The notes below the pieces were generated by a model, which had not been told where the DNA came from, did no database searches, and saw nothing but the letters and a program-made list of their open reading frames with translations. From contig NZ_QNFY01000010.1 in the NCBI RefSeq assembly GCF_003290185.1, positions 121,413-185,412 of the forward strand: a DNA stretch of 64,000 bases, in the 5' to 3' direction. Source of the stretch: Chryseobacterium lathyri. GTDB lineage: Bacteria > Bacteroidota > Bacteroidia > Flavobacteriales > Weeksellaceae. A program made the position numbers and the translations under genes. Of the stretch, positions 27,710 through 36,711 are shown piece after piece (within the stretch, counting starts at the first letter, position 1; the number at the start of each line of letters is the position of its first letter).

Positions 27710-28454
27710 CTCTTAGTTCTTTTCCTGTTAATGATATGAAAACGTCTTCCAGGTTTTCAGCGTTTGCGATTTGTGACACCAGTTCTTCCGGTGTTCCTAT
27801 GGCATGGATTCTTCCTCTGTCGATAATAGCGATCTTGGTACAGAATTCTTCCGCTTCGGAAAGATGGTGGGAGGTGTATATAATGCACGTTCCATTTTTA
27901 TTCAGTTCCTGCAGGAAATCGATGATCACCTTTTTCGACTGAACATCAACACCTACAGTCGGCTCATCCAGAAACAAAACTTTTGGATTGTGAAGTGTTC
28001 CCGCGATAAGGTTGCAGCGGCGTTTCATTCCTCCGGAAAACTGTTCTACCTGTTTATCTGCGAATTTTGAAAGTCCCATAATCTCTAGGGATTCATCGAT
28101 CACTTTCTTAAGCTCTTTGTGCTTTAAGCCATACAGGCTTCCATAAAACATTAAGTTTTCTTTAGCGGTAAGAGTCGGATAGAGGGCATATTCCTGAGGC
28201 ACAATACCAATGATCTGTTTGATCTTAAAGCTGTCCTTCTGAGGAGATAATCCATTGATCGTAAATTGTCCTGAAGTAGGTTTGATCAATCCGGAAAGCA
28301 TAGAGATCAAGGTGGTTTTTCCTGCTCCGTTCGGCCCAAGAATTCCATAGATCTCGTTTTTTTCTATATTCAGCGAGATGTCGTTGACAGAAAACTCTTC
28401 GGAGTTTTTATATTTTTTATAGAGATTTTTAATCTCAATCATATTCTCTGCCAT
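27696..28454 (-). CDS. ABC exporter ATPase
   Basis: A 252-residue ATPase with Walker A GPNGAGKTT (about 38-46), the Q-loop IVPQEYALY, the signature FSGGMKRR, Walker B VLFLDEPT and the switch His in YTSHHL. It is complete and typical of the CcmA/NatA group that serves ABC-2 permeases. It starts one base from the BtrH-type gene and overlaps the permease gene. Confidence 0.94.
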   Translation of the reverse strand: MAENMIEIKNLYKKYKNSEEFSVNDISLNIEKNEIYGILGPNGAGKTTLISMLSGLIKPTSGQFTINGLSPQKDSFKIKQIIGIVPQEYALYPTLTAKENLMFYGSLYGLKHKELKKVIDESLEIMGLSKFADKQVEQFSGGMKRRCNLIAGTLHNPKVLFLDEPTVGVDVQSKKVIIDFLQELNKNGTCIIYTSHHLSEAEEFCTKIAIIDRGRIHAIGTPEELVSQIANAENLEDVFISLTGKELRDVVV

Positions 28455-28455
28455 A

Positions 28456-29451
28456 TCAGATCGCTTTTCTCAGTTTTTTATAAAAAGCCTCTTCCAGATC
28501 AGCAATATGAAGCATGGATTTTGAAAGGTTGTTGTAAATATCGCTTTTCGAGTTCCTGTTTTTATAAACACGGGCAATATCCACGGCAAAATCTCTCCAT
28601 AAATCTCCGATGGCGGTAATTTCTTTTGAAAGTTCTTTTAATTCACCATTTTTAAGAATTACTGATGCTTCCTGAAGAAATGCACCATAAATAAACCGGA
28701 ATCCGCCTCCGCCGGTGCCAATCTCTTCCTGCATTCTGATCAGCTGGCCCAGATAGTGGTTGGTGACCTTAGTTCCTTTCTTTTCAGCCCATTTCGGGAT
28801 GCTTCTGGCTACCCATCTCATGGCTTTTACGCCAATAAGAGGAACCGGAGCCAGCATATTTTTGCAGGTATCTTTTATTCCTTTTTTTATAGCTTCTTCA
28901 ATATTCACATTTTCTGGAATGTAGGTCGGGTAGTACATATGTCCTTTTGGGGGCAGTGCACCTTTGGCATATCTTACCTTTTCCAGCTCAGCTTCTGATA
29001 GGGTAGTGGTATAATCCATTACCGGATCGCTGATCAGGAATTTTCCGTCCTCTTTTCCATATACCACAAGATTGTGGGCATTGAAGTGGAATTTATATTC
29101 TTCAGGGAAATAGGTAAGGTTAAAGACACCTACCTGAAGTCCTGTAGGGATATTCTGATTTAAGTTTCTTTCTAAAGCGGACTGTGCTTCTTTAGGATTG
29201 GAAAATTTTTCTCTTTTGATTTTAATGCCCAATCTTTTTGCTGCTTTGCTGAAAATAGCACCCGGCATCGGTCTGTAGCTGAAGCCCGGAGCGAAATTCA
29301 CTTTCAGAAACGGCAGATAGACAAAAAACAGTCCGGAACCAATCCCAAAGATCATAGGTTCGCTGAGTTTTAAGCCTTTATTAAGTAACAGATTGGAGGC
29401 GACACCGTTTTCGCAATGCGCGGTCTGATGGTGTTCGAAGTTAAGTTTCAT
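28456..29451 (-). CDS. BtrH N-terminal-domain protein (papain-like fold)
   Basis: A 331-residue protein of the group carrying a 'butirosin biosynthesis protein H, N-terminal' domain. The start FEHHQTAHCENGVASNLL fits that family, with a conserved Cys (Cys18) near the N-terminus and a later His/Asp pair in FHFNAHNLVVYG and ISDPV. BtrH moves an acyl group from an ACP to an amine in butirosin synthesis, so an acyl-ACP:acceptor transfer is a fair hypothesis here. The region after about 190 is helical and unassigned. There is no signal peptide. It sits between an ABC transporter and an XRE-like protein, and its role in pigment synthesis is unexplained. Confidence 0.72.
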   Translation of the reverse strand: MKLNFEHHQTAHCENGVASNLLLNKGLKLSEPMIFGIGSGLFFVYLPFLKVNFAPGFSYRPMPGAIFSKAAKRLGIKIKREKFSNPKEAQSALERNLNQNIPTGLQVGVFNLTYFPEEYKFHFNAHNLVVYGKEDGKFLISDPVMDYTTTLSEAELEKVRYAKGALPPKGHMYYPTYIPENVNIEEAIKKGIKDTCKNMLAPVPLIGVKAMRWVARSIPKWAEKKGTKVTNHYLGQLIRMQEEIGTGGGGFRFIYGAFLQEASVILKNGELKELSKEITAIGDLWRDFAVDIARVYKNRNSKSDIYNNLSKSMLHIADLEEAFYKKLRKAI

Positions 29452-29516
29452 TTGCTGCTTTTCTCTTTTTCATTGGCGAAATGAAATTCTGCATATATTT
29501 ATGCTTCATTTCTTTA

Positions 29517-29921
29517 TTATTTTCCGTCAAAGTTTTTTAATTCATCCACTGAAATTCCAAATGCATCTGCATATTTTTTCAGTACGGATTGGTTTAGTGT
29601 TTTAAATACTTTTGGTTTTGCATGTCTTTTCACTCTCCACTGCCACATCCCGACATAGGAAGCGAGAACACCCAGATCCATCTTATTCAGTTCCATGAAA
29701 TAAATAATAGGACTTACTAAATTATTGGCCACATTGTGTCTGGCCTCTTCAATTCTTTCATGAATAAGCTCCATGGATTCTTCGAGGGCTGCTTTTTTAG
29801 CTTCCCATCCAATGCTGTTGGCCGTTGTATAATTGTCATTTTCGTCCGTCACATACAAGACTTCGGTCATGTTTGCTGACTTCAGATTGCTCTCATCCTG
29901 GGGCAGGTCTTGTTTTTTCAT
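29517..29921 (-). CDS. small protein with XRE-like helix-turn-helix C-terminus
   Basis: About 134 residues from the ATG at 29921; an in-frame ATG at 29972 would add 17 residues, and one further in at 29873 gives a shorter form. The C-terminal third (MDLGVLASYVGMWQWRVKRH... to FGISVDELKNF) follows the XRE pattern: a first helix, turn, recognition-like helix, and the family's closing 'YADAFGISVDEL'. The middle is an acidic-basic helix (about 50-80) that may form a coiled coil. As first gene of block B it may be a local regulator of the cluster, or a structural protein using the same fold. I do not know a characterised homologue. Confidence 0.6.
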   Translation of the reverse strand: MKKQDLPQDESNLKSANMTEVLYVTDENDNYTTANSIGWEAKKAALEESMELIHERIEEARHNVANNLVSPIIYFMELNKMDLGVLASYVGMWQWRVKRHAKPKVFKTLNQSVLKKYADAFGISVDELKNFDGK

Positions 29922-30135
29922 GTAAACCGTATTATTCTTTTTAATCAGTTGGCTAAAATAGTGAAAATACATTATATGTAAATCATATTAAATTATAATG
30001 CCGAAACGGGCTTTATTTAAAGATAAATTCAAATTTTAACATAAAAAGTCATAATCTGCCGTTTGCTGTAACAAGTGCATGATGAAAGTAGACTTATAAG
30101 ATTCTACTGAAATTTGATTTAAATAAATAAGACTT

Positions 30136-33048
30136 ATGAAGAAATTTTTTATTTCTGTTTCACTTTTCTGCATGCTGCATGCAATGGCGCAGAAATTTGA
30201 TACTCAAAAGGTGACGGACAGCCAGGGATATACTTACGAAACTGTTAAGAATGACCAGTCCGGTGTGAGAGTGTATACTTTGAAAAACGGACTGAAGGTT
30301 TATCTGGCAAAGAATGATGATGCCCCGAGAATTCAGACTTATATTCCGGTAAGAACGGGATCTAATAACGACCCTAGCGACAATACAGGTCTGGCGCATT
30401 ACCTTGAGCATATGGTTTTTAAAGGAACTTCTCACCTGGGAACTCAGGACTGGGCAAAGGAGAAAGTATTGCTTCAACAGATCTCTGACCTTTACGAGCA
30501 GCATAAAGCTGAAAAGGATCCTGAAAAGAAAAAATTGCTCTACAAGAAAATAGATGAGGTTTCTCAGGAAGCTTCCAAGTATGCAATTGCCAATGAATAT
30601 GACAAAGCGATTTCTTCATTAGGAGCAACGGGAACGAATGCCCACACCTGGTTAGATGAAACGGTTTATAAAAATAATATTCCATCCAACGAGCTTGAAA
30701 AATGGCTGAAAGTGGAAAAAGAACGTTTCTCAGAACTGGTATTGCGTCTTTTCCATACCGAACTGGAAGCTGTGTATGAAGAATATAACAGAGCCCAGGA
30801 TAACGACGGCCGTCTTGTGAACTATGCCATGATGGAGGCTCTTTTTCCAAAGCATCCGAACGGACAGCAGACCACGATCGGGACTTCAGAACACCTGAAA
30901 AGCCCGTCAATGGTTGCTATTCATAAGTATTTTGATACATATTACGTGCCTAATAATATGGCTGTTGTTTTGGTAGGAGACCTGGATTTTGATAAAACCA
31001 TTAAACTGGTAGATCAGTATTTTGGAGCTTTCAAGTACAAAGAGCTGCCGATGAAAAAAATGGTATCTGAACAGCCGATGGAAAGCATTGTGGCGAGAAC
31101 GGTAAAAAGCCCGAGTACACCGAGAATGACGCTGGCATGGAGATCAGATTCCAATGGAACTCAGAATGCAAGATTAGCAGATGTGGTTGCAGAAATTTTA
31201 AGTAACAGAGGTGATGCCGGTCTTATCGACCTTAATATAAACCAAACGCAAAAGGTATTAGGTGCGGGAGCTTACGAATCGGCCTTTAAAACGTATGGTG
31301 CTTTTACGATGTCGGTAACTCCGAAAGACGGACAGAGCTTTGATGATGCTAAAAAACTATTGTTAGATCAGTTGGATTTAGTGAAAAAAGGGCAGTTTCC
31401 GGATTGGATGCTGAAAGCAATCGTCAATGACAAGAAAGTACAGCGTATGAAGTCGTGGGAAACTGCTGACGGACTGGCAACGACCCTATATGGTACTTAT
31501 ATCAATGAGAAAACATGGCAGGAGGAATTAGACGATATTAATCAGTATGAAAAAATATCAAAGGTAGATGTTGTTAAGTTTGCAAACGAGTTTTTCAAAG
31601 ATAACTATGTAGTTGTTTACAAAGAAAAAGGAGTGAATGATAAGCTGGTTCGCGTACAGAATCCGGGTATTACCCCGATCAAGCTGAACAGAGAAGCGCA
31701 GTCACCTTTCCTTAAAGAGATCTTAAGCAGTAAAGTATCTGAGATCAAGCCGGAATTTATCGATTATAAAGCAGCGATCCAGACTTCTCAGATTAAAGAT
31801 AAGAAGGTAAGCTTTGTAAAGAATAAGTATAATGACGTAGCACAGATCAGCTATATATTCCCTTTCGGAACGGATAATGATAAGGAACTTCCAATCGCGG
31901 TAACTCTTTTTGAATATCTTGGAACGGATAAATATACTCCTGAGCAACTGAAAGGTGAATTCTATAAACTGGGAATCTCTTACAGCTTCAGAACGTCCAA
32001 CGATCAGGTGATCATTACACTGAGTGGTCTTGAGGCCAATATGAAGAAAGGCACTGAACTGATGAACCACTGGCTTACGAATGTAAAAGCAGACAAAGAG
32101 ACCTACGCAAAGACCGTAAAAACCATATTGGAGGCAAGAGAAGCCGGTAAAAAGGATAAGACAAGAATCATGGCTGCTCTTACGAACTATGCTAAATACG
32201 GTAAGAATTCCAGAATGACGGATATTGTTTCCAAAGAACGTCTTGAGAGCATTGATGCAACGGAACTGACTAAGAAAATTAAAGTACTGAACCAGTCTCC
32301 ATATGAGATATTCCTTTACGGACAGGATCAGTCAGGTTTAGAAAAGGCGGTTAAACCATATATTGCAGAAACCACTGTTCAGCCGGCAAAAGCTAAGGAA
32401 TATCCGGAGCCTGCTGCAGAAGGAAAAGTATATTTTACAAACTATGACATGGTTCAGATGGAAATGTCTAAAGTAGCCAAAGGAGGGAATGTGAACTTGA
32501 GTAATTTCGGAAAAGCGAATGTTTTCAACGAATATTTCGGAAGAGGACTGTCTTCTATCGTCTTCCAGGAAATCAGAGAAAGTAAGTCACTGGCTTATTC
32601 TGCGTATGTTTCTTATGCGAACGCAACAGAGAAAGGACATGCGAACTATATCACGAATTATATCGGAACTCAGGCGAATAAGCTTCCTCTGGCTGTAAAT
32701 GCAATGAATGATCTTATGGCATCCCTGCCACAGATTCCCGCACAGTTTGAGAATTCAAAAGGTTCTGCATTGAAGCAGATTGCATCCAACAGAATCAATA
32801 GAACGAATATATTCTTTAATCAGATGGCACTGAAAAAGCTTGGTGTTGATTATGATATCAGAAAAGATATTTATTCTGAAATTCAGGGGCTGACGCTGCC
32901 ACAGCTTACAAGCTTCTACGAGGCTGATATCAAGCCTGTAAAATACAATACAGCGATCATAGGCAAGAAAGAAAACCTGAATATGGAATCCATCAATAAA
33001 ATGGGAACATTCCAGGAGGTATCTCTTGAAGAGATCTTCGGGTACTAA
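30136..33048 (+). CDS. secreted M16 zinc metalloprotease (two-domain, pitrilysin-like)
   Basis: A 970-residue peptidase with a signal peptide (cleavage near MAQ, about 19). The inverted zinc motif HYLEH is at 88-92, and the distal Glu is in ELEAVYEEY at about residue 210. The C-terminal half is a second M16-like domain without the zinc motif, including SRMTDIV and GRGLSSIVFQEIRE, as in bacterial M16 pairs fused in one chain. It cleaves oligopeptides in the periplasm. It is unrelated to pigment chemistry and splits the flexirubin cluster. It is followed by a good terminator. Confidence 0.93.
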   Translation: MKKFFISVSLFCMLHAMAQKFDTQKVTDSQGYTYETVKNDQSGVRVYTLKNGLKVYLAKNDDAPRIQTYIPVRTGSNNDPSDNTGLAHYLEHMVFKGTSHLGTQDWAKEKVLLQQISDLYEQHKAEKDPEKKKLLYKKIDEVSQEASKYAIANEYDKAISSLGATGTNAHTWLDETVYKNNIPSNELEKWLKVEKERFSELVLRLFHTELEAVYEEYNRAQDNDGRLVNYAMMEALFPKHPNGQQTTIGTSEHLKSPSMVAIHKYFDTYYVPNNMAVVLVGDLDFDKTIKLVDQYFGAFKYKELPMKKMVSEQPMESIVARTVKSPSTPRMTLAWRSDSNGTQNARLADVVAEILSNRGDAGLIDLNINQTQKVLGAGAYESAFKTYGAFTMSVTPKDGQSFDDAKKLLLDQLDLVKKGQFPDWMLKAIVNDKKVQRMKSWETADGLATTLYGTYINEKTWQEELDDINQYEKISKVDVVKFANEFFKDNYVVVYKEKGVNDKLVRVQNPGITPIKLNREAQSPFLKEILSSKVSEIKPEFIDYKAAIQTSQIKDKKVSFVKNKYNDVAQISYIFPFGTDNDKELPIAVTLFEYLGTDKYTPEQLKGEFYKLGISYSFRTSNDQVIITLSGLEANMKKGTELMNHWLTNVKADKETYAKTVKTILEAREAGKKDKTRIMAALTNYAKYGKNSRMTDIVSKERLESIDATELTKKIKVLNQSPYEIFLYGQDQSGLEKAVKPYIAETTVQPAKAKEYPEPAAEGKVYFTNYDMVQMEMSKVAKGGNVNLSNFGKANVFNEYFGRGLSSIVFQEIRESKSLAYSAYVSYANATEKGHANYITNYIGTQANKLPLAVNAMNDLMASLPQIPAQFENSKGSALKQIASNRINRTNIFFNQMALKKLGVDYDIRKDIYSEIQGLTLPQLTSFYEADIKPVKYNTAIIGKKENLNMESINKMGTFQEVSLEEIFGY

Positions 33049-33070
33049 CCTTTATGAAACCAATTTTTTA

Positions 33071-33097
33071 AGCGGGGCAGTGATGCTCTGCTTTTTT
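33071..33097 (+). terminator. terminator after the M16 gene
   Basis: A nine-pair stem (AGCGGGGCA with TGCTCTGCT, two G-U pairs), loop GTGA, followed by a run of T. It lies 22 bases after the M16 stop. Confidence 0.8.
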
Positions 33098-33122
33098 GTT
33101 TAAACTAATCTGAAAGGCAGCT

Positions 33123-33392
33123 TTATTTCCTCTTGGTGTAATTCAGCTTCACCAGCAAATATATTTCTGTTTTCTCAAAATCATTACACCATGTGCGTTC
33201 TGAAACGACAGCATTTTCGTAGAGATAAAGATCTTCCATATTATTAACATATTCCAGTCTTTCGGAAGTCCGGTACTTAAAAAATGAAATAAGATTCACT
33301 TCATCACCAACCTGTGGAGCAATCGGAAACTCAACGGAATTTTCAAAATCGAATTCAATGTCATACGAATAGAATCTTACCTTTACACTCAT
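33123..33392 (-). CDS. small hypothetical protein
   Basis: An 89-residue protein, no signal peptide, reading like a single small beta domain (alternating strands VRFYSYDIEFDF, VEFPIAPQVGDEVNLISFF, EIYLLVKLNYT). No family recognised. Its codon use and its isolated reverse orientation between the M16 terminator and a repeat region look ordinary. It could be a stand-alone housekeeping or regulatory protein. It is unlikely to belong to the pigment pathway. Confidence 0.6.
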   Translation of the reverse strand: MSVKVRFYSYDIEFDFENSVEFPIAPQVGDEVNLISFFKYRTSERLEYVNNMEDLYLYENAVVSERTWCNDFEKTEIYLLVKLNYTKRK

Positions 33393-33440
33393 AATATTAT
33401 TTTTATCAAATATATCGAAAATAAAGGGTTATTAAATATT

Positions 33441-33611
33441 TGGGAGGGAAGAGGGAAGATGGGGGCTGGAAGTTACTGGCAGGATTTCAATGTATGATAG
33501 TTTATTATACAAATTGATGAGATAGGTTAAAAGAACAATAAAACTGGCTTAGAGTTATTCTGAGACTTCTTGAATAACTTTCCTCTCCCAAGCTCCAGCT
33601 TCCCTCCTTCA
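33441..33611. repeat. imperfect long inverted repeat rich in GGGAAG/CTTCCC
   Basis: In the 340-base gap between 33392 and 33733, a purine-rich left arm (33441-33478) faces a pyrimidine-rich right arm (33573-33611). The outer nine bases GGAGGGAAG (33443-33451) pair exactly with CTTCCCTCC (33599-33607), and AAGTTA (33470-33475) with TAACTT (33575-33580); the middle pairs poorly. The shape suggests a MITE-like or REP-like dispersed element. The rest of this gap holds only the terminator at 33680. Confidence 0.55.
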
Positions 33612-33679
33612 TAATCATCTGTGCAATCCGTGGTTAAAAAACATAAACAAGACAACTTTTTCACGAATCGGGGCTAAAA

Positions 33680-33708
33680 AAGAAAAACCGCACGGTAATC
33701 GTACGGTT
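33680..33708 (-). terminator. terminator of the darA/darB operon
   Basis: On the reverse strand AACCGTACG-ATTAC-CGTGCGGTT forms a nine-pair stem with one mismatch and is followed by a T-rich tract. It lies just past the stop of the last block C gene. Confidence 0.8.
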
Positions 33709-33732
33709 GTATATTTTCATTGAAATGTATTC

Positions 33733-34176
33733 TTAAGATTTCACTTCCTGAATAAACAGATTGATCTCCGCCCTGATCAATAATTCATCATTATTAAAAG
33801 TCTCACAGAAGATATTGCAAATATTTTCATACTGCGAGATCAGCGAAGCTTTCGAAATAATTTTATCTCCCGTTTTGGGAAGCGCAAACAGCTCAATTTT
33901 TTTGATATTGGTAATAAAGCCGATCACCTTGGTGTCTGCAGAAGGATTTTCAAAGAAGCTCTGTCCGAGAATGGATGAGCAGGTCTGGGCAAGGTTTTCA
34001 ATCAGGCCGGCTTCTGCCAACTCGTTGTTGTGGACAAAGATATTATCTTCTTTTATTTCAAAGGAAGTCACAACCTTTTCTTTGGTCAATTCCAGGATAT
34101 AATCTGCCATCAGCATCGGTTCCCGGTGCGGCAGAAAGTTATGTATATTGATAAGGTGCTCTTCCTTGATTTCCAT
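33733..34176 (-). CDS. hotdog dehydratase-like protein, short active-site loop
   Basis: A 147-residue FabZ-like protein. It has the FabZ start block LPHREPMLMAD (15-25) and Glu60 in LIENLAQ, where FabZ has the catalytic Glu. The HFPG loop is missing: His49 stands only 11 residues before Glu60 instead of 14. Both candidate catalytic residues are therefore present but in a shortened loop, as in the ApeP-type proteins of aryl-polyene clusters. It probably partners the FabZ-like protein at 18594 or the sister protein at 34182 in making polyene double bonds. It is the last gene of block C. Confidence 0.78.
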   Translation of the reverse strand: MEIKEEHLINIHNFLPHREPMLMADYILELTKEKVVTSFEIKEDNIFVHNNELAEAGLIENLAQTCSSILGQSFFENPSADTKVIGFITNIKKIELFALPKTGDKIISKASLISQYENICNIFCETFNNDELLIRAEINLFIQEVKS

Positions 34177-34181
34177 TACAT

Positions 34182-34613
34182 TTATTTTACAGCAGTTTTC
34201 ATTTGGGATTTTGCAATGATCGAGCCATTCAGTTTCGTGACAATATCCACCAGTGTTACCCCCATCACCTCATTAAGGATCGATACTTCCGAGATCAGCA
34301 GATCACCTGTTTTTGGCAAGGTTTCAGCTTCAAAAGATTTAATGGCTCCGATATATCCGGTAGGGGCGTCTTTTCCTAACAGGTAATATTTATAACCTGT
34401 GTGTAAAGCAACACTCTGTGCCTGATGCTCGATAAGGCCGGAAGCCTGGAATGTCCCGTCTTGGATAAAAATATTATCTTCTTTTATTTCAAAACCTGAA
34501 ACAAGATGATCATCAGAGTATTCTGTAAGCTCATGAACCATGACAAACGGAAAACGCTGTGGGATAAGGCTTCCCACAAAATCCTGATCAGATGTCGGCA
34601 GTTGGTGTTTCAT
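34182..34613 (-). CDS. hotdog dehydratase-like protein, catalytic His replaced by Gln
   Basis: A 143-residue paralogue of the 33733 protein (both share FEIKEDNIF and the LIE..AQ block). Glu62 is kept, but the residue matching the catalytic His is Gln51, with the same shortened loop. It is thus likely inactive alone and may be a subunit or chain-binding protein. The start is set at 34613 because the ATG overlaps the darB stop (TAATG), giving MKHQLPTS. An ATG further upstream at 34637 would run into darB. Confidence 0.78.
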   Translation of the reverse strand: MKHQLPTSDQDFVGSLIPQRFPFVMVHELTEYSDDHLVSGFEIKEDNIFIQDGTFQASGLIEHQAQSVALHTGYKYYLLGKDAPTGYIGAIKSFEAETLPKTGDLLISEVSILNEVMGVTLVDIVTKLNGSIIAKSQMKTAVK

Positions 34614-35752
34614 TAGCAAACCGTTAATAGGGCACAAGAGTAGGCAAATCTTCCACTTTCAGGAACACATAACAATACTTTTTCTCCTTTTTTCAACGTT
34701 CCGGAATTCATTAATTCTTCCAGAGCGATGAAAATAGAACCTGCACCGATGTTTCCTACTTCAGAAAGGTTATAGAACCATTTCTCTGTAGGGAAGTCCA
34801 TGCCTTTTTTAGCGAATTCGTCTTTTAAACCATCTTTAAAATAGCCTGAAGAAATATGCGCCAGAACATGGTCTATTTTTTCAGGATCCAGGTTATGCTT
34901 ATCAAAAGAAGATCTTAAGCTTTCTGCTCCTTTTACAAGAATATATTTGTCCAGGATTTTGGTGTCCTGCTTAATAGCAAAGATTGATTCTTTCAGCCAT
35001 TCATCAGAAGGGTAATCTGCCCATGATTTAAGGCTTCCGTCTTCCTGCTTATCGCATCCGGCATACATACAAGCTTCAATTTCATGAGCGTAAGAATAAA
35101 AATCAATGAATTCTATTTTTAAATTAATTCCGTTTTCTCGGGGCTTATTTTCGAGAAGGAATGCACCGGCGCCGTCAGAAAGCATCCATCTCAGGAATTC
35201 TCTTTTGAAGGCAACAATTGGTCTTTCTTCCAGTAATTTTAAGTTTTCTGCTTCATGATTGAATTTATCTGCAGTCATCCATGCAGACATTCTTTCTGAG
35301 CCTGCACAAATAGCGTTATCCTGTACACCAGCCTTTACGGAAAGGAATCCGTAGTTCAGGGCGTTCATTCCTGAGTTGCAGAGACCTGTAGCGGTATTAA
35401 TTTCAATAGATTTTCCAATATTCAGCTCACCATGAACCATAGAAGCATGTGAAGGCTGCATCTGATCCGGAGAAGTGGTTCCAACGGACAATAGCTTCAT
35501 ATCTTCTTTTTTGAAGTTTTCATCAAACAATCCTTCAACAGCTTTGGCTGTGATCTGTGCATTGGTATGGGTAGGATTTCCTTCTTTATCCAAAGCATAG
35601 TATCTTGTTGTGATCTTGTTATTTCTTAAAATCAATGATTTTGCTTTAGAGGGAGCGCCATTTATCAGACCAAGATAAGTCTCCATTTCATCATTTGATA
35701 CCGGGTTATTAGGTAAGTATGTTGATGCTTTTGTTATAAATACGTCGTACAT
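34613..35752 (-). CDS. darB: DarB, ketosynthase III-like dialkylresorcinol enzyme
   Basis: A 379-residue thiolase-fold protein of the FabH-like class. Cys125 is in ATGLCNSGMNAL, the His in HVLAHISSGYF and the Asn in NLSEVGNIGAG, giving the Cys-His-Asn triad of KAS III. DarB condenses two acyl units (a beta-ketoacyl and an acyl thioester) and closes the ring to a cyclohexanedione that DarA turns into a dialkylresorcinol. The gene lies directly after darA, and its stop overlaps the next start, as in known dar loci. The identification rests on fold, motif and the darA neighbour. Confidence 0.88.
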   Translation of the reverse strand: MYDVFITKASTYLPNNPVSNDEMETYLGLINGAPSKAKSLILRNNKITTRYYALDKEGNPTHTNAQITAKAVEGLFDENFKKEDMKLLSVGTTSPDQMQPSHASMVHGELNIGKSIEINTATGLCNSGMNALNYGFLSVKAGVQDNAICAGSERMSAWMTADKFNHEAENLKLLEERPIVAFKREFLRWMLSDGAGAFLLENKPRENGINLKIEFIDFYSYAHEIEACMYAGCDKQEDGSLKSWADYPSDEWLKESIFAIKQDTKILDKYILVKGAESLRSSFDKHNLDPEKIDHVLAHISSGYFKDGLKDEFAKKGMDFPTEKWFYNLSEVGNIGAGSIFIALEELMNSGTLKKGEKVLLCVPESGRFAYSCALLTVC

Positions 35753-35753
35753 T

Positions 35754-36668
35754 CTATTTTAAATTAATTCCTTGTAAATATGTTTTTTGTTTTTGTCTTT
35801 TAGACCAAAATATAGGGGTTGTCAGTAAGTGTAAAACTAAGACGACAGGTGAAATAATCCATATCGCAGCCATCAAATATACCTTAAAGAATTTTATCAG
35901 CAATGGACGTTTCTCTTTTTTCTTAATAATGAGATTAGACCATACGGTGAAGATCTTGTTGCCTACTTTTTCTACTCTTACTAAAAAAGGACGGATCTCT
36001 ACAGCGCCATTCTTTACCAGATCAGGCTGAAGGCCGGATAAGCTTCCGTTGCTGAAATGCTTTTCTATAATGTTTCCGTACTTTACAGAGCCCGAAATTT
36101 CTTCATCCGAAATCCCGGCGGCAGGAAGCATTCCTGATTTTTCTTTCTGCCCTGTAGTCAGCCAGCGTAAGATCGTCAGTACACTTGTGTAATTGTCATG
36201 CCTATCCACTAAAGCAATATTTCCTACCAGTTTTGCGCCAAGATTTTTTAAATATACCTTAAGCTTTTCCTGAGAAAGCATCCACATATTTCTGGTTCCT
36301 GAAATTGTAACTACATCTGTATCTTTCATGATCTTTTCTGCAAAACCACTCTTTAGGAATGAAATGATGGGAATAGATGGCGTAAGATACCAAACCTGAT
36401 AGCCGAATAAAATAAGGTCGTACTTTTTATTCAGGACCTCATCAGAAGGCGGGAAGATCTCTTTCGGAATCTGAAGGTAAGATTCAGGAAATGTATTGAA
36501 AAAAACGTCGCCCGGCCAAGGAAAAGGAAAGTCTTCCTTCAGCTGTATATTATAATAGGTAACGTCATATTCCTCCTTTTTAGCTTCAAAAGGTTGGGCC
36601 ATGTTCTTCACAATATCCTCCAGCTGGCCGGTTTGCGAATAATAAATGATGAGTATGTTTTTTTTCAT
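35754..36668 (-). CDS. darA: DarA, dialkylresorcinol-forming aromatase
   Basis: A 304-residue protein with a flavodoxin-like N-terminus (ILIIYYSQTGQ at about 5-15) and a C-terminal transmembrane segment (about 270-290). This is the build of the 'dialkylresorcinol condensing enzyme DarA' family, which oxidises the DarB product to the aromatic resorcinol, probably with FMN. The membrane tail would keep the hydrophobic product at the inner membrane next to the MMPL exporter encoded just upstream. It starts one base from darB. Confidence 0.88.
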   Translation of the reverse strand: MKKNILIIYYSQTGQLEDIVKNMAQPFEAKKEEYDVTYYNIQLKEDFPFPWPGDVFFNTFPESYLQIPKEIFPPSDEVLNKKYDLILFGYQVWYLTPSIPIISFLKSGFAEKIMKDTDVVTISGTRNMWMLSQEKLKVYLKNLGAKLVGNIALVDRHDNYTSVLTILRWLTTGQKEKSGMLPAAGISDEEISGSVKYGNIIEKHFSNGSLSGLQPDLVKNGAVEIRPFLVRVEKVGNKIFTVWSNLIIKKKEKRPLLIKFFKVYLMAAIWIISPVVLVLHLLTTPIFWSKRQKQKTYLQGINLK

Positions 36669-36711
36669 TAATATTCTTTAGCGGTTACAAAAATATGCTT
36701 TTCATATTTAT

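Noticed and set aside
30419..30910. 163-codon reverse open frame inside the M16 gene
   Set aside because: It lies fully within the strongly supported M16 protease gene on the other strand, shows no domain and no gene context, and is explained as a shadow frame.
30136..33048. M16 protease as a part of pigment maturation (peptide-type product)
   Set aside because: No precursor peptide or peptide-modifying enzyme is in the cluster, the gene faces the other way from both flanking blocks, and it has its own terminator.
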